From NCBI GenBank assembly GCA_947626675.1, contig CANQTC010000008.1, forward strand, positions 54,696 to 118,695: 64,000 nucleotides of DNA. Direction: 5' to 3'. The notes beneath the pieces were generated by a model. The model searched no databases. It worked only from the letters and a program-made list of their open reading frames with translations, and had not been told where the DNA came from. Of this stretch, positions 43,230 through 51,582 are shown piece after piece. Origin of the DNA: an uncultured Coprococcus sp. (GTDB lineage Bacteria; Bacillota; Clostridia; Lachnospirales; Lachnospiraceae). Each line of letters begins with the position of its first letter. Position 1 is the stretch's first letter. Made by a program: the position numbers and the translations under genes.

Positions 43230-45863
43230 CTATTTCAAGGTGATATAGTCGCTTATCATATATCCTTTGATTGTTTCGTTTCCTCTCTTGAATGAGATTC
43301 TGTACCATACAGAGCCGGATACTTTCTTGATACCGGTGATATTCACTGTCGTATTTTGGGTAGCTTCTGTCACAATGCCATAATTTGTTCCAGCATTTCT
43401 TCTGACATTTACAACATCAGAATTTACAATGCCTGTAAGCGTTCCGCGTTTTGCTTCAGGGGCGGCCGAACGGTTACTTGCAATGGTGGTATTTCCTGTA
43501 TTTTTATAAGTGACAACTCTGTAAGTTTCTCCACCGCTTAGCTTTGGCGCAATATATGTTACTGTTTTAGAGCCTCTCAGTGTGGCAACTCTTGTTCGCT
43601 TTGTACAATCTTTATTGTATTTATATATTATATATCCATTTCCTCTGCTTACACGACTCCAACTAAGAAGCGTAGAAGAACCAAAGTTTTTGTATGTAAC
43701 AGTGGTCGGCGCTAAAGGTTTTGTGGATGCTTTTATTTCATTTCCTGTAGCATGATAATATTGACCGTTAATAATACGATATGGCTTTATGGTAAAGGTC
43801 TTTTCTTTGCCTGCAGGAAGCCCTGTAATTTTATAACTGCAAATGTTATTTGAAGTAATGCGCTTTATCAATACATTTTCTTTTTTTGCAGTATCATACA
43901 TATACAGGTCGTATCCGTTCGCTTTTTTACGTTTATTCCATGCAATGGTTACGGAATTGGAGGTCCGATTTGTCAGTTTAAGACCGGATACCGGCAGCAC
44001 ACCCGTATAAGCTGTCAGCGAATTGGAACGCTTTGTATTCTTTACGGTGTTTTCGGACTGGTAATATGCGACAACGGAATACTTATATGCTTTATTGACA
44101 ATAAGGTCTTTATGTGCAAATTTATTTTTGGAAGCACCCGCTAAAGTGGCAAGGAGTATCCATTTTGTGTCAGCTTCATTTCGTACATATACTTTATAAC
44201 CTTTAACATTTGACTGCCTGTTCCATGTGAGTGTTATCGTATCAGAGGAACAGTATGACATTTTCAAACCTGTTACAGCCCCTGGCAAAGTAGTAGCGCT
44301 CTGTACATCGGATGGCACATGATAATTTACAGTACCGTCACTTGATTTTGTAAAGGACTGCACTTTATAGTTGTACTTTGTTCCGCCAATCAGATTTGTA
44401 TCCGTATAGGAGGATGTGGAAGCGGACATGATTGTTTTGATGGCACTGTATTTTGTGCTTGTACCTGTTGAACGAAGGATACGGTAGCCTGTTACGCTTC
44501 CTTTTTCTGTCCAGTTGATTTTAATGGAATTATCCGTAACTTTGGATAACTTCACATTTTTTACCTGGTCAGATACTGTTGTTGCTTTCAATTCAGAAGA
44601 ATAATTTCCATATTTATTTCCTGATTTCAGTTTGTAATATGCTCTGATTTTATAGCGGTAGGTTGTTCCATCTGAAAGGTTTCTGTCTCTGTATTTAGTA
44701 GTGCTGGCACCCTTAACTGAACCAACAACTACATATTTATCTTTGTCCTCATCATAACGTGTTATCTGATAGCCATATGCTTCAGGAACTTTCTGCCATG
44801 ACAAAGTAATGGAATTGTCAGTGGCTTCATATGAAAGTGATTTTACAGTGGCAGGTTTCTTAATATACCGGAAGTTCATGTCGGTAGCATGGTCTATGCC
44901 CATAACAGTTCCCGTAGAAGAATACTGCCAGTAGGAATGTGGACTTGTAAGGGTATCTTCATCATTATATTGTGCATTCCATACAGGATATTTACTTGCT
45001 ATGGCGGAAGCATTCATGTCGTCTACAAGAACCGATTTGCTTGCGTATACCATGCCGACATACCCCTGCGCTTCTACTGTATAACAGAAGGTATTTATAA
45101 TATTTGTAGCCTGCGCCCGGCTTAAGTTTGCTTCATACAGTCTGCCTGAAGGGCCTGGACCATATTCATAATCCATAACGACAGGAAGTGTTATATTGTA
45201 GTTTTTGATAAGATTCATTGTATATGCTGCTTCCTGTTTTGCTTCTGTGGTAGAGATTGCAGCAGAGAAAATGTACACACCAACATCAAGACCTGCGGCA
45301 AGAGCGCCCTCGATGTTTTTCTTGTAATTACTGTCTGTAAAATATCCGCCGCCGCCATAGTAACGACCTGCTACTCGTATAATGGCAAAATCAATACCGG
45401 AAGCTTTAACCATTTTCCAGTCGATATCCCCATTCCATTCAGATACATCGATACCATCCACAACGGTATAACCATTAAAAAGAGATGAGTGCTTATATCC
45501 TGAATAAAGGGCAGGCGCTGGCTGAACACTGTCAGACTGTTTCTGAAGTTCGATAATCGTCTGCGGGTCATTGTTATATAGACCGTAGATATGGTCAATC
45601 TGTGATTTGGATAATTTTGAACTGTCAAAGCTGCCCTCATCGACCATACGCTCTATATCGGATTTTGTCGTTGCTGAGTTGATTGTGTCCGCTGTTGTAT
45701 TCGTTTCCCGGGTGTTGTTTTCCTCAGAACTGATTGTAGTGGTATTATCGGAATTTTCCTGTGCATGTACTGTTTTGAAACTGCTATTTGCAAAAGAAAA
45801 TGCACCAATTACACAGCAGATGGATGCTGTGCAAATAGCCTTAAAAATTTTTTTGTAAGACAT
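43230..45863 (-). CDS. secreted GH25 lysozyme with FN3 repeats and SH3 domain
   Basis: An 877-residue exported wall hydrolase. Signal peptide (residues 1-34, FKTVHA-QENS junction), low-complexity linker to about 120, GH25 muramidase domain 130-340 (VDGIDVSEWNGDIDW, VMDYEYGPG with catalytic acids, YWQYSSTGTVMGIDHATDMN), five fibronectin-III-like modules between about 345 and 805, each with a SxxSITLxW-like strand, and a bacterial SH3 domain at the end (GIVNSDVVNVRRNAGTNYGIV...ITLK). SH3 and FN3 parts probably bind wall polymers. RBS GGGAGG. Confidence 0.93.
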   Translation of the reverse strand: MSYKKIFKAICTASICCVIGAFSFANSSFKTVHAQENSDNTTTISSEENNTRETNTTADTINSATTKSDIERMVDEGSFDSSKLSKSQIDHIYGLYNNDPQTIIELQKQSDSVQPAPALYSGYKHSSLFNGYTVVDGIDVSEWNGDIDWKMVKASGIDFAIIRVAGRYYGGGGYFTDSNYKKNIEGALAAGLDVGVYIFSAAISTTEAKQEAAYTMNLIKNYNITLPVVMDYEYGPGPSGRLYEANLSRAQATNIINTFCYTVEAQGYVGMVYASKSVLVDDMNASAIASKYPVWNAQYNDEDTLTSPHSYWQYSSTGTVMGIDHATDMNFRYIKKPATVKSLSYEATDNSITLSWQKVPEAYGYQITRYDEDKDKYVVVGSVKGASTTKYRDRNLSDGTTYRYKIRAYYKLKSGNKYGNYSSELKATTVSDQVKNVKLSKVTDNSIKINWTEKGSVTGYRILRSTGTSTKYSAIKTIMSASTSSYTDTNLIGGTKYNYKVQSFTKSSDGTVNYHVPSDVQSATTLPGAVTGLKMSYCSSDTITLTWNRQSNVKGYKVYVRNEADTKWILLATLAGASKNKFAHKDLIVNKAYKYSVVAYYQSENTVKNTKRSNSLTAYTGVLPVSGLKLTNRTSNSVTIAWNKRKKANGYDLYMYDTAKKENVLIKRITSNNICSYKITGLPAGKEKTFTIKPYRIINGQYYHATGNEIKASTKPLAPTTVTYKNFGSSTLLSWSRVSRGNGYIIYKYNKDCTKRTRVATLRGSKTVTYIAPKLSGGETYRVVTYKNTGNTTIASNRSAAPEAKRGTLTGIVNSDVVNVRRNAGTNYGIVTEATQNTTVNITGIKKVSGSVWYRISFKRGNETIKGYMISDYITLK

Positions 45864-45908
45864 ACAAACCTCCCTATAAAATGATATAATTGTTTTAACA
45901 TAGTTAAT

Positions 45909-45937
45909 ATAATAGTTATTATTTCGTAAAAAGTCAA
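45909..45937 (-). promoter_or_regulatory. sigma-A promoter of the secreted lysozyme
   Basis: On the minus strand TTGACT (45932-45937), 17-bp spacer, TATTAT (45909-45914), about 45 bp before the start codon. Confidence 0.65.
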
Positions 45938-46111
45938 CAAAAAGGGGGCTTAAATGTGTTGGATAAACATGGAAAAGCAGAAAAATAGCAATGTAATTGT
46001 AATAAAAATGTAACTGATTTGAAATATATTTTAGGAAGATTCATAATGCATTTTTGGTATAAAATGGTATAATATAATTTGCATATTGAATTTAGTTAGG
46101 GGGATATTTGC

Positions 46112-46324
46112 ATGGCACGAGGGTTAAAAAGTACGCATGGATTAAAAAAAACCGGAGCTTTCAAAAAGCCCGGCGACCTGATACCACCGCCGCCTGTTGG
46201 CGAGGAACGAAAACTGGTATCGCCTTTTGAGGTCGTATCAAAACGCATCATAAATGAAGGAATGATGAAAAAAGTAAAGCATATCAATGAAGTAAATGGA
46301 AATGATAAAAATGATAAACAATAA
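46112..46324 (+). CDS. small basic hypothetical protein
   Basis: A 70-residue protein rich in Lys and Pro (KKTGAFKKPGDLIPPPPVGEE, then a basic C-terminus ending NDKNDKQ). GGGGGATATTTGC gives a ribosome site 8 bp upstream, and two overlapping TATAAT boxes lie at 46068-46078. No known domain. The next gene starts 15 bp later, so it is probably the first of a two-gene unit. Confidence 0.6.
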   Translation: MARGLKSTHGLKKTGAFKKPGDLIPPPPVGEERKLVSPFEVVSKRIINEGMMKKVKHINEVNGNDKNDKQ

Positions 46325-46338
46325 AAAGAGGTGCAGTT

Positions 46339-47232
46339 ATGGAAACGAATAAGAGAGGTTTTTTTGGAGATATAAAAGGAATGTTTGTCGGGCTTGTCCG
46401 TCCTGTGGAATATATGAAAAACGGAAGATATGGTTCGTGGGGGGCTGCTATTGCCGTCGCGTTTATATTTGCTTTTCTGACATCCTTTTTAACAGTGTTT
46501 CTACCATGTAATAAGCTGCTTGGAAATGGAAAACTGGCGAGAGAAATTGAAAATAAAATAGTGAATTTTCGCATTGATGATGATGGATTTTACTGTGAGA
46601 GCAGGTATGAATGGCTCGATGAAAACGGACTTGGCTATATATGTATTGATACGGACAGAAGTACCGTAGACCATGATGAGATTGAGGAACTGATTGATAT
46701 CAAGCATTATAGAACGGTTGTTGTGGCTGCAAGTAAAGAAGCTGTATTATATAGCAATGGTGAATTGCAGACTGTTGAATGGGAAGATATATTTGACTAT
46801 TTGCAGGCGATTGATAAAAGAGCCCATTTTGATAAGCAGCTTATAGTAGATATTATAGATAGATATGATACGCCTGTTGTTATGGCTTTGTTTATTTTCT
46901 GCGGAGTCATTTCCTTCTTAGGTTTTATGATATGCTGTGCGTTATGGGGCGGTATAGGAGAAATATGTGCAAGTATATTTAATATAAGCCTTCCGTACGA
47001 ATCAATATTCAAGGCGGCTGTTTATATAAGGGCGATATGGTATATAATTAAAAAGTTAATCAACACACATGTTTTATTTGGCATGGGAACATTGATGTGG
47101 ATTGTTGCATTTGTAATGATATTGGTTTACCTTATTCTAAGTATATATGCTTTTTCCAAAATCGGACAGGATACAAACAATCTTTCAAATAATATGTACA
47201 ATCATAATGATAATATGTATAATGGTAATTAA
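46339..47232 (+). CDS. DUF1189-like membrane protein
   Basis: A 297-residue protein: helix at about 33-54, an approximately 130-residue outer domain (IENKIVNFRIDDDGFYC, HYRTVVVAASKEAVLYSNGELQTVEW), and three helices in the last third (VVMALFIFCGVISFLGFMICCAL, FKAAVYIRAIWYIIKKL, GTLMWIVAFVMILVYLILSIYAF). This is the DUF1189 architecture of Firmicutes. Asn/Tyr/Met-rich tail. Function unknown. RBS AGAGGTG. Confidence 0.8.
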   Translation: METNKRGFFGDIKGMFVGLVRPVEYMKNGRYGSWGAAIAVAFIFAFLTSFLTVFLPCNKLLGNGKLAREIENKIVNFRIDDDGFYCESRYEWLDENGLGYICIDTDRSTVDHDEIEELIDIKHYRTVVVAASKEAVLYSNGELQTVEWEDIFDYLQAIDKRAHFDKQLIVDIIDRYDTPVVMALFIFCGVISFLGFMICCALWGGIGEICASIFNISLPYESIFKAAVYIRAIWYIIKKLINTHVLFGMGTLMWIVAFVMILVYLILSIYAFSKIGQDTNNLSNNMYNHNDNMYNGN

Positions 47233-47417
47233 TATGGAATTGAAGAATGCTGCGAAAAAGCAGAAGATAAAAGAAAAAGGAATGATTCAATTTATAGGAG
47301 GTAAGCAATTGGGTATGTGAATAAATGATGCGTGTTGCAGAAAAATACCTTTAAAATCTGAGGGAAAATAGAAATATTAAAAGGAAAGAAGCTGATAACA
47401 GTTGTTTAGGAGGAACT

Positions 47418-49157
47418 ATGAGAAAGACAAAAATAATATGTACATTAGGACCAGCAACAGATGATGATGAGGTTTTAAAGAAATTGATGATAGAGGGTAT
47501 GAATGTGGCGAGGTTTAATTTCTCCCACGGAGATCATGCCCAGCATAAACGCAATAAGGATAGAATTGTGAAATTCAGGGAAGAACTGAAACTTCCTGTG
47601 GCAACATTGCTCGATACAAAAGGTCCGGAAATCAGAGTCCGTGATTTTGAAAATGGCAGTATAGAGCTGAAAGCAGGTCAGCGATTTACGCTTACCACAG
47701 ATGAAATAATAGGAAATGAAGAAAAAGTATCGATTACTTATAAAAATCTGGTCAATGATGTGAAAGCAGGGAATACCATACTGATTGACGATGGACTGAT
47801 TAATATGGTGGTAGAAGAGGTCACTGATAAAGATATAGTGTGCCGGGTTGAAAATGGCGGTGTTATTTCTAATCATAAAGGTGTAAATGTACCAAGAGTA
47901 AATCTCACGATGCCTTATATCAGTGATGTGGACAGAGCTGATATTATATTTGGAATTGAAAACGATTTTGATTTTATCGCAGCATCCTTTGTAAGAACGG
48001 CAGATGATGTATTGGAAATCAGAAAAATCCTTGATGAGCATGGTTGTGACAACATCAATATTATTTCCAAGATAGAAAATATGCAGGGCGTTGAGAATAT
48101 AGACGAGATTATCCGTGTATCAGACGGAATTATGGTTGCCCGCGGCGATATGGGTGTTGAGATACCGCTTGAAGATGTGCCTGTCATACAGAAGATGATT
48201 ATTAAAAAGGTTTATAATGCAGACAAGCAGGTTATTACAGCAACACAGATGCTTGATTCCATGATGAAAAATCCAAGACCTACGAGAGCGGAAGCAACAG
48301 ATGTTGCAAATGCCATCTATGACGGAACCAGCGCCATTATGCTGTCGGGTGAAACGGCAGCAGGAAAGTATCCTGTAAAAGCACTTCATACAATGATTAA
48401 GATAGCTGAAAGAGCGGAAAGGGATATCGATTATATCAAGAGATTTTTTAATAGGGAGAGCATCAAAAATCCTGATGTAACAAGCGCAATATCACATGCG
48501 ACATGTACAACGGCTATCGACCTTGATGCTGCGGCAATCATAACCGTAACGAAATCAGGAAAGACAGCCCGTATGATATCAAAGTACAGACCGGATTGCC
48601 CGATTATCGGATGTACACCGATTGAAAAGGTATCCAGACAACTGAATTTGTCATGGGGCGTTCAGCCGCTTGTGATAGGGGAAGAAACGAATACAGACGA
48701 CTTGTTTGACCATGCGGTAGAAGCAGCAAGACAGGCAGGGTATGTAAAGAATGGTGAAGTGACGGTAATAACCGCCGGTGTACCGCTTGGAATAACAGGT
48801 ACAACCAATCTCATTAAAGTTCATGTTGTAGGACATATCCTTGTGAAAGGCAATTCTGTCAATGAGCGTTCTGTGTGTGCACCGCTTTGTGTATGCGATA
48901 CAGAAGAAGAACTGATAGAAAATTATAAACCGGGCGATATTATCGTAATAAAAGAAACAAGTAACAGGATTATGGAGCAGCTTAAGACTGCATCGGGTAT
49001 CATATGTGAAAAGGATGGCGGAAATTCACATGCCGCTGTTGTAGGCTTGAGCAGGGATATCCCGGTAATACTTGGCGCACGCAATGCTACACAGATATTA
49101 AAATCCGGTTCAATTGTTACAGTCAACGGAGAGGATGGCGTCGTAATATCCAGGTAG
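47418..49157 (+). CDS. pyk: pyruvate kinase with C-terminal PEP-utilising domain
   Basis: A 579-residue pyruvate kinase, last step of glycolysis. MRKTKIICTLGPATDD start, the substrate-site segment ISKIENMQGVENIDEII and MVARGDMGVEIP are intact; the C-terminal 90 residues are a PPDK-like swivelling domain with the T/S-x-H-like DGGNSHAAVVGLSRDIPVI, as in Bacillus. AGGAGGAAC before the ATG. Single gene; the downstream stem-loop at 49204-49231 may also act on its transcript. Confidence 0.97.
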   Translation: MRKTKIICTLGPATDDDEVLKKLMIEGMNVARFNFSHGDHAQHKRNKDRIVKFREELKLPVATLLDTKGPEIRVRDFENGSIELKAGQRFTLTTDEIIGNEEKVSITYKNLVNDVKAGNTILIDDGLINMVVEEVTDKDIVCRVENGGVISNHKGVNVPRVNLTMPYISDVDRADIIFGIENDFDFIAASFVRTADDVLEIRKILDEHGCDNINIISKIENMQGVENIDEIIRVSDGIMVARGDMGVEIPLEDVPVIQKMIIKKVYNADKQVITATQMLDSMMKNPRPTRAEATDVANAIYDGTSAIMLSGETAAGKYPVKALHTMIKIAERAERDIDYIKRFFNRESIKNPDVTSAISHATCTTAIDLDAAAIITVTKSGKTARMISKYRPDCPIIGCTPIEKVSRQLNLSWGVQPLVIGEETNTDDLFDHAVEAARQAGYVKNGEVTVITAGVPLGITGTTNLIKVHVVGHILVKGNSVNERSVCAPLCVCDTEEELIENYKPGDIIVIKETSNRIMEQLKTASGIICEKDGGNSHAAVVGLSRDIPVILGARNATQILKSGSIVTVNGEDGVVISR

Positions 49158-49203
49158 TTACAAATATTAAAAAAATATTAAATGTAAAAAAGTAAGTAAA
49201 ACA

Positions 49204-49231
49204 ATGCCCCTTTGTGTTGACAAAGGGGCAT
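49204..49231. promoter_or_regulatory. perfect 12-bp inverted repeat covering the -35 box of the NlpC/P60 gene
   Basis: ATGCCCCTTTGT (49204-49215) / ACAAAGGGGCAT (49220-49231), 4-nt spacer GTTG. The TTGACA of the downstream promoter begins in the spacer and runs into the right arm. No T run follows, so it is a poor terminator for pyk and a good operator candidate. Confidence 0.65.
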
Positions 49232-49245
49232 GATGTTGCTATAAT
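49217..49245 (+). promoter_or_regulatory. consensus sigma-A promoter of the NlpC/P60 gene
   Basis: TTGACA (49217-49222), 17-bp spacer, TATAAT (49240-49245), both perfect, 68 bp before the start codon. Confidence 0.85.
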
Positions 49246-49312
49246 ACACATGAAATGTAACAGAATTGTAATAAATATATTCAATCTTGATATATATTTT
49301 AGGAGGTATATC

Positions 49313-50677
49313 ATGTCAAAGACGTCAAAGAAAGCGGCTGTCGCAATATTGACCGCAGGCTTTATCGCAACAACAGCCTTTTCCTATATGAACATAAAAG
49401 CTGGCGAAGTGTACGATGATTCAAGCATTGGAATTTCATCTGCATTAGACAGATATGTAGAGTCGGTACAGGTTAATAATACCAATCAGAAACAGGCTGA
49501 CAGCAAGGAAAAGACAGATACGAAAAAAACGGAACAGAAGAAACAGACAAAAAAGAAGAAAAATACAAAAAAAGAAGAATGTAAGTATCCACAGTTTAAG
49601 GACAAGTGTATTACAAATGTTACAGACAGTGTGAATATCAGAACATCTGCTGATGAAACATCTGATATAGTGGGAACATTACCTGTCAATGGAGTGGCAA
49701 CAGTAATTTACAAAGGAAGAGACTGGACTGAGATTGAGTCTGGTTCATGTAAAGGATACATAAAAAACGATTTCCTTGTATTCGGAGACGAGGCAGGAGC
49801 ATATGCAGAGAATAATTGCAGCAAGGTTGCAATTGTAGAAACGGAGTCTTTAAGGGTTCGTGAGAATGCAAACGAAGATGCAAATTGCCTTACTATGGTT
49901 GCCGGTGGAGAAAGCTATGCAATCGTCGACCAGGTAACAGGATGGGTAGGAATTGCACTTGATGAAGAAACCTTCGGATATGTGAGCGCCGATTATGTAA
50001 AGATAGATTTTGCTCTTAATGAAGCGGTATCTGTTGAAGAAGCAGAGGCTGCAGAAGAACTTCGTAAGCAGCAGGAAGCAGAAGAGGCTGAAAGACTTCG
50101 TCAGGAAGCAGAGGCTGCAACAGAAGAGACAGAGGAACCAACAGAAGCACTTACAGAAGCTGATGATAATGAACCTTCCGCAGATGAAACAGAAGCACCT
50201 ACAGAAGAACCGACATATACAGAAGAACCAACATATACAGAAGAACCGGATACAGAGGCTCCGGATACAGAAGAACCAACGACAGAGGAGCCGGCATATG
50301 TACCATCAAGCGGTTCAACAGGTGTTGACCTTGCAAACTTTGCATTGCAGTTTGTTGGCAATCCATATGTTTATGGCGGCTCAAGTCTTACAAACGGAGC
50401 TGACTGTTCAGGTTTTGTTATGGCAGTATACGCAGAATTTGGATATTCATTGCCACATTCAGCAGGTATGCAGTCGTGTTATGGAACAGAGGTTAGTCTT
50501 TCAGAGATTGAACCGGGAGATTTACTTTTCTATAGCTATGATGGCAGTATAGGACATGTTGCAATCTATGTAGGCGGCGGTACGATTGTACATGCCAGTA
50601 CAGAGGCAACAGGAATTAAAACATCAAGTTATGATTACAATACACCATGTAAAGCAGTTCGTATTATTGGACAATAG
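49313..50677 (+). CDS. secreted NlpC/P60 (C40) endopeptidase with two SH3 domains
   Basis: About 454 residues. Signal peptide (KKAAVAILTAGFIATTAFS), Lys/Glu-rich linker, two bacterial SH3 modules (TDSVNIRTSADETSDIVGTLP and TESLRVRENANEDANCLTMVA), a Glu/Thr/Pro-rich linker with PTYTEEP repeats (codons about 50100-50290), and the C-terminal NlpC/P60 peptidase with catalytic Cys in NGADCSGFVMAVY and His in GHVAIYVGGGTIVHAS. It cuts peptidoglycan stem peptides. AGGAGGTATATC before ATG 49313 fixes the start. Confidence 0.95.
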   Translation: MSKTSKKAAVAILTAGFIATTAFSYMNIKAGEVYDDSSIGISSALDRYVESVQVNNTNQKQADSKEKTDTKKTEQKKQTKKKKNTKKEECKYPQFKDKCITNVTDSVNIRTSADETSDIVGTLPVNGVATVIYKGRDWTEIESGSCKGYIKNDFLVFGDEAGAYAENNCSKVAIVETESLRVRENANEDANCLTMVAGGESYAIVDQVTGWVGIALDEETFGYVSADYVKIDFALNEAVSVEEAEAAEELRKQQEAEEAERLRQEAEAATEETEEPTEALTEADDNEPSADETEAPTEEPTYTEEPTYTEEPDTEAPDTEEPTTEEPAYVPSSGSTGVDLANFALQFVGNPYVYGGSSLTNGADCSGFVMAVYAEFGYSLPHSAGMQSCYGTEVSLSEIEPGDLLFYSYDGSIGHVAIYVGGGTIVHASTEATGIKTSSYDYNTPCKAVRIIGQ

Positions 50678-50693
50678 GACAAGCTTTTATGAA

Positions 50694-50728
50694 ACAAGGC
50701 GGTATCTTCGGATATCGCCTTGTTTTGT
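50694..50728 (+). terminator. intrinsic terminator with TTCG loop
   Basis: ACAAGGCGGTATC (50694-50706), TTCG-containing loop, GATATCGCCTTGT (50711-50723), one G-U pair, then TTTG. Confidence 0.8.
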
Positions 50729-50788
50729 GAAAATGTATAAAAAAATGATTGAATTCGTGGGTTTAATGGGAAATTTGTTCAAAATGTA

Positions 50789-50816
50789 TTGAAAAAAAAG
50801 TTGGATATGATATAAT
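50789..50816 (+). promoter_or_regulatory. sigma-A promoter of hpf
   Basis: TTGAAA (50789-50794), 16-bp spacer, TATAAT (50811-50816), 46 bp before the start. Confidence 0.65.
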
Positions 50817-50861
50817 TGTAATATCAATTTGGGTTATCTCAAAAAAGAAGGAGTGGGCATC

Positions 50862-51389
50862 ATGAATTACATTATAAGCGGAAAAAATATTGAGGTTACA
50901 GAAGGGTTAAAAAGTGCAGTATATGACAAGCTTTCCAAGCTTGAAAAATATTTCGCAGAGGATACTGCCGCACAGGTTACATTCAGTGTTGAGAAGGATA
51001 GACAGAAAATAGAAGTAACTATTCCTATGAAAGGTCATATTATCAGAGCAGAACAGATTAGTGATGATATGTATGTATCAATAGACCTCGTACTTGAAGT
51101 TATTGAAAGGCAGATTACAAGACATAAGAAGAAATTAGTCGACAAGGAACAGAATGCAGCATTTTTGAGAGATGCATTTATAGATGAAGACATAGAGGAT
51201 GATGATGAAGTCAAGATAGTCAGAAGCAAAAGGTTCGCGGTAAAACCGATGTATCCGGAAGATGCATGCATCCAGATGGATTTATTAGGACATAACTTCT
51301 ATGTGTTCAGAAATGCAGAAACAGATGAGGTCAATGTAGTTTATAAGAGGAAAGGAAATACGTACGGTTTGATTGAACCGGAATTCTAA
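50862..51389 (+). CDS. hpf: ribosome hibernation-promoting factor, long form
   Basis: A 175-residue long HPF. The N-terminal 100 residues are the S30AE fold (ISGKNIEVTEGLKSAVYDKLSKLEKYF, then DMYVSIDLVLEVIERQITRHKKKL); after an acidic linker the C-terminal dimerisation domain follows (RFAVKPMYPEDACIQMDLLGHNFYVFRNAETDEVNVVYKRKGNTYGLIEP). It pairs 70S ribosomes into inactive 100S dimers in stationary phase. AAGAAGGAG 10 bp before ATG 50862. Its place before secA is common in Firmicutes. Confidence 0.97.
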   Translation: MNYIISGKNIEVTEGLKSAVYDKLSKLEKYFAEDTAAQVTFSVEKDRQKIEVTIPMKGHIIRAEQISDDMYVSIDLVLEVIERQITRHKKKLVDKEQNAAFLRDAFIDEDIEDDDEVKIVRSKRFAVKPMYPEDACIQMDLLGHNFYVFRNAETDEVNVVYKRKGNTYGLIEPEF

Positions 51390-51413
51390 AAACGATATTG
51401 TATATTTGAAAGG

Positions 51414-51449
51414 AAGCGGGTTGGTTCTATAGAATCAACTCGCTTTTGC
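51414..51449 (+). terminator. intrinsic terminator of hpf
   Basis: 15-bp stem AAGCGGGTTGGTTCT (51414-51428) / 51431-51445 with two G-U pairs, tight loop, then TTTTG. Confidence 0.75.
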
Positions 51450-51513
51450 TGATTGCAGGTGGTTTGAAAAACAGTAGATAGAAGCATTATCTGATAACAG
51501 TGAAAATTATAAC

Positions 51514-51542
51514 TTGATATAAAGTTAATATAATGATAGAAT
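51514..51542 (+). promoter_or_regulatory. candidate sigma-A promoter of secA
   Basis: TTGATA (51514-51519), 17-bp spacer, TAGAAT (51537-51542); another TATAAT lies at 51529-51534 without a partner. Confidence 0.5.
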
Positions 51543-51582
51543 GTACCCTGAATAACGATAGGTAGGAGTGTGTAAAAGAAAA

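Noticed and set aside
47290..47417. Small gene after the AGGAGG at about 47298
   Set aside because: A good ribosome-site sequence is there, but only a three-codon frame (TTG GGT ATG then TGA) follows; no real product.
49204..49231. Intrinsic terminator of pyk
   Set aside because: The stem is perfect but followed by ATGATGTTGC rather than a T run; better explained as an operator, though a role in ending pyk is not excluded.
50010..50552. 180-codon Gln/Lys-rich frame within the NlpC/P60 gene
   Set aside because: Produced by the shifted reading of the Glu/Thr/Pro repeat; no ribosome site.
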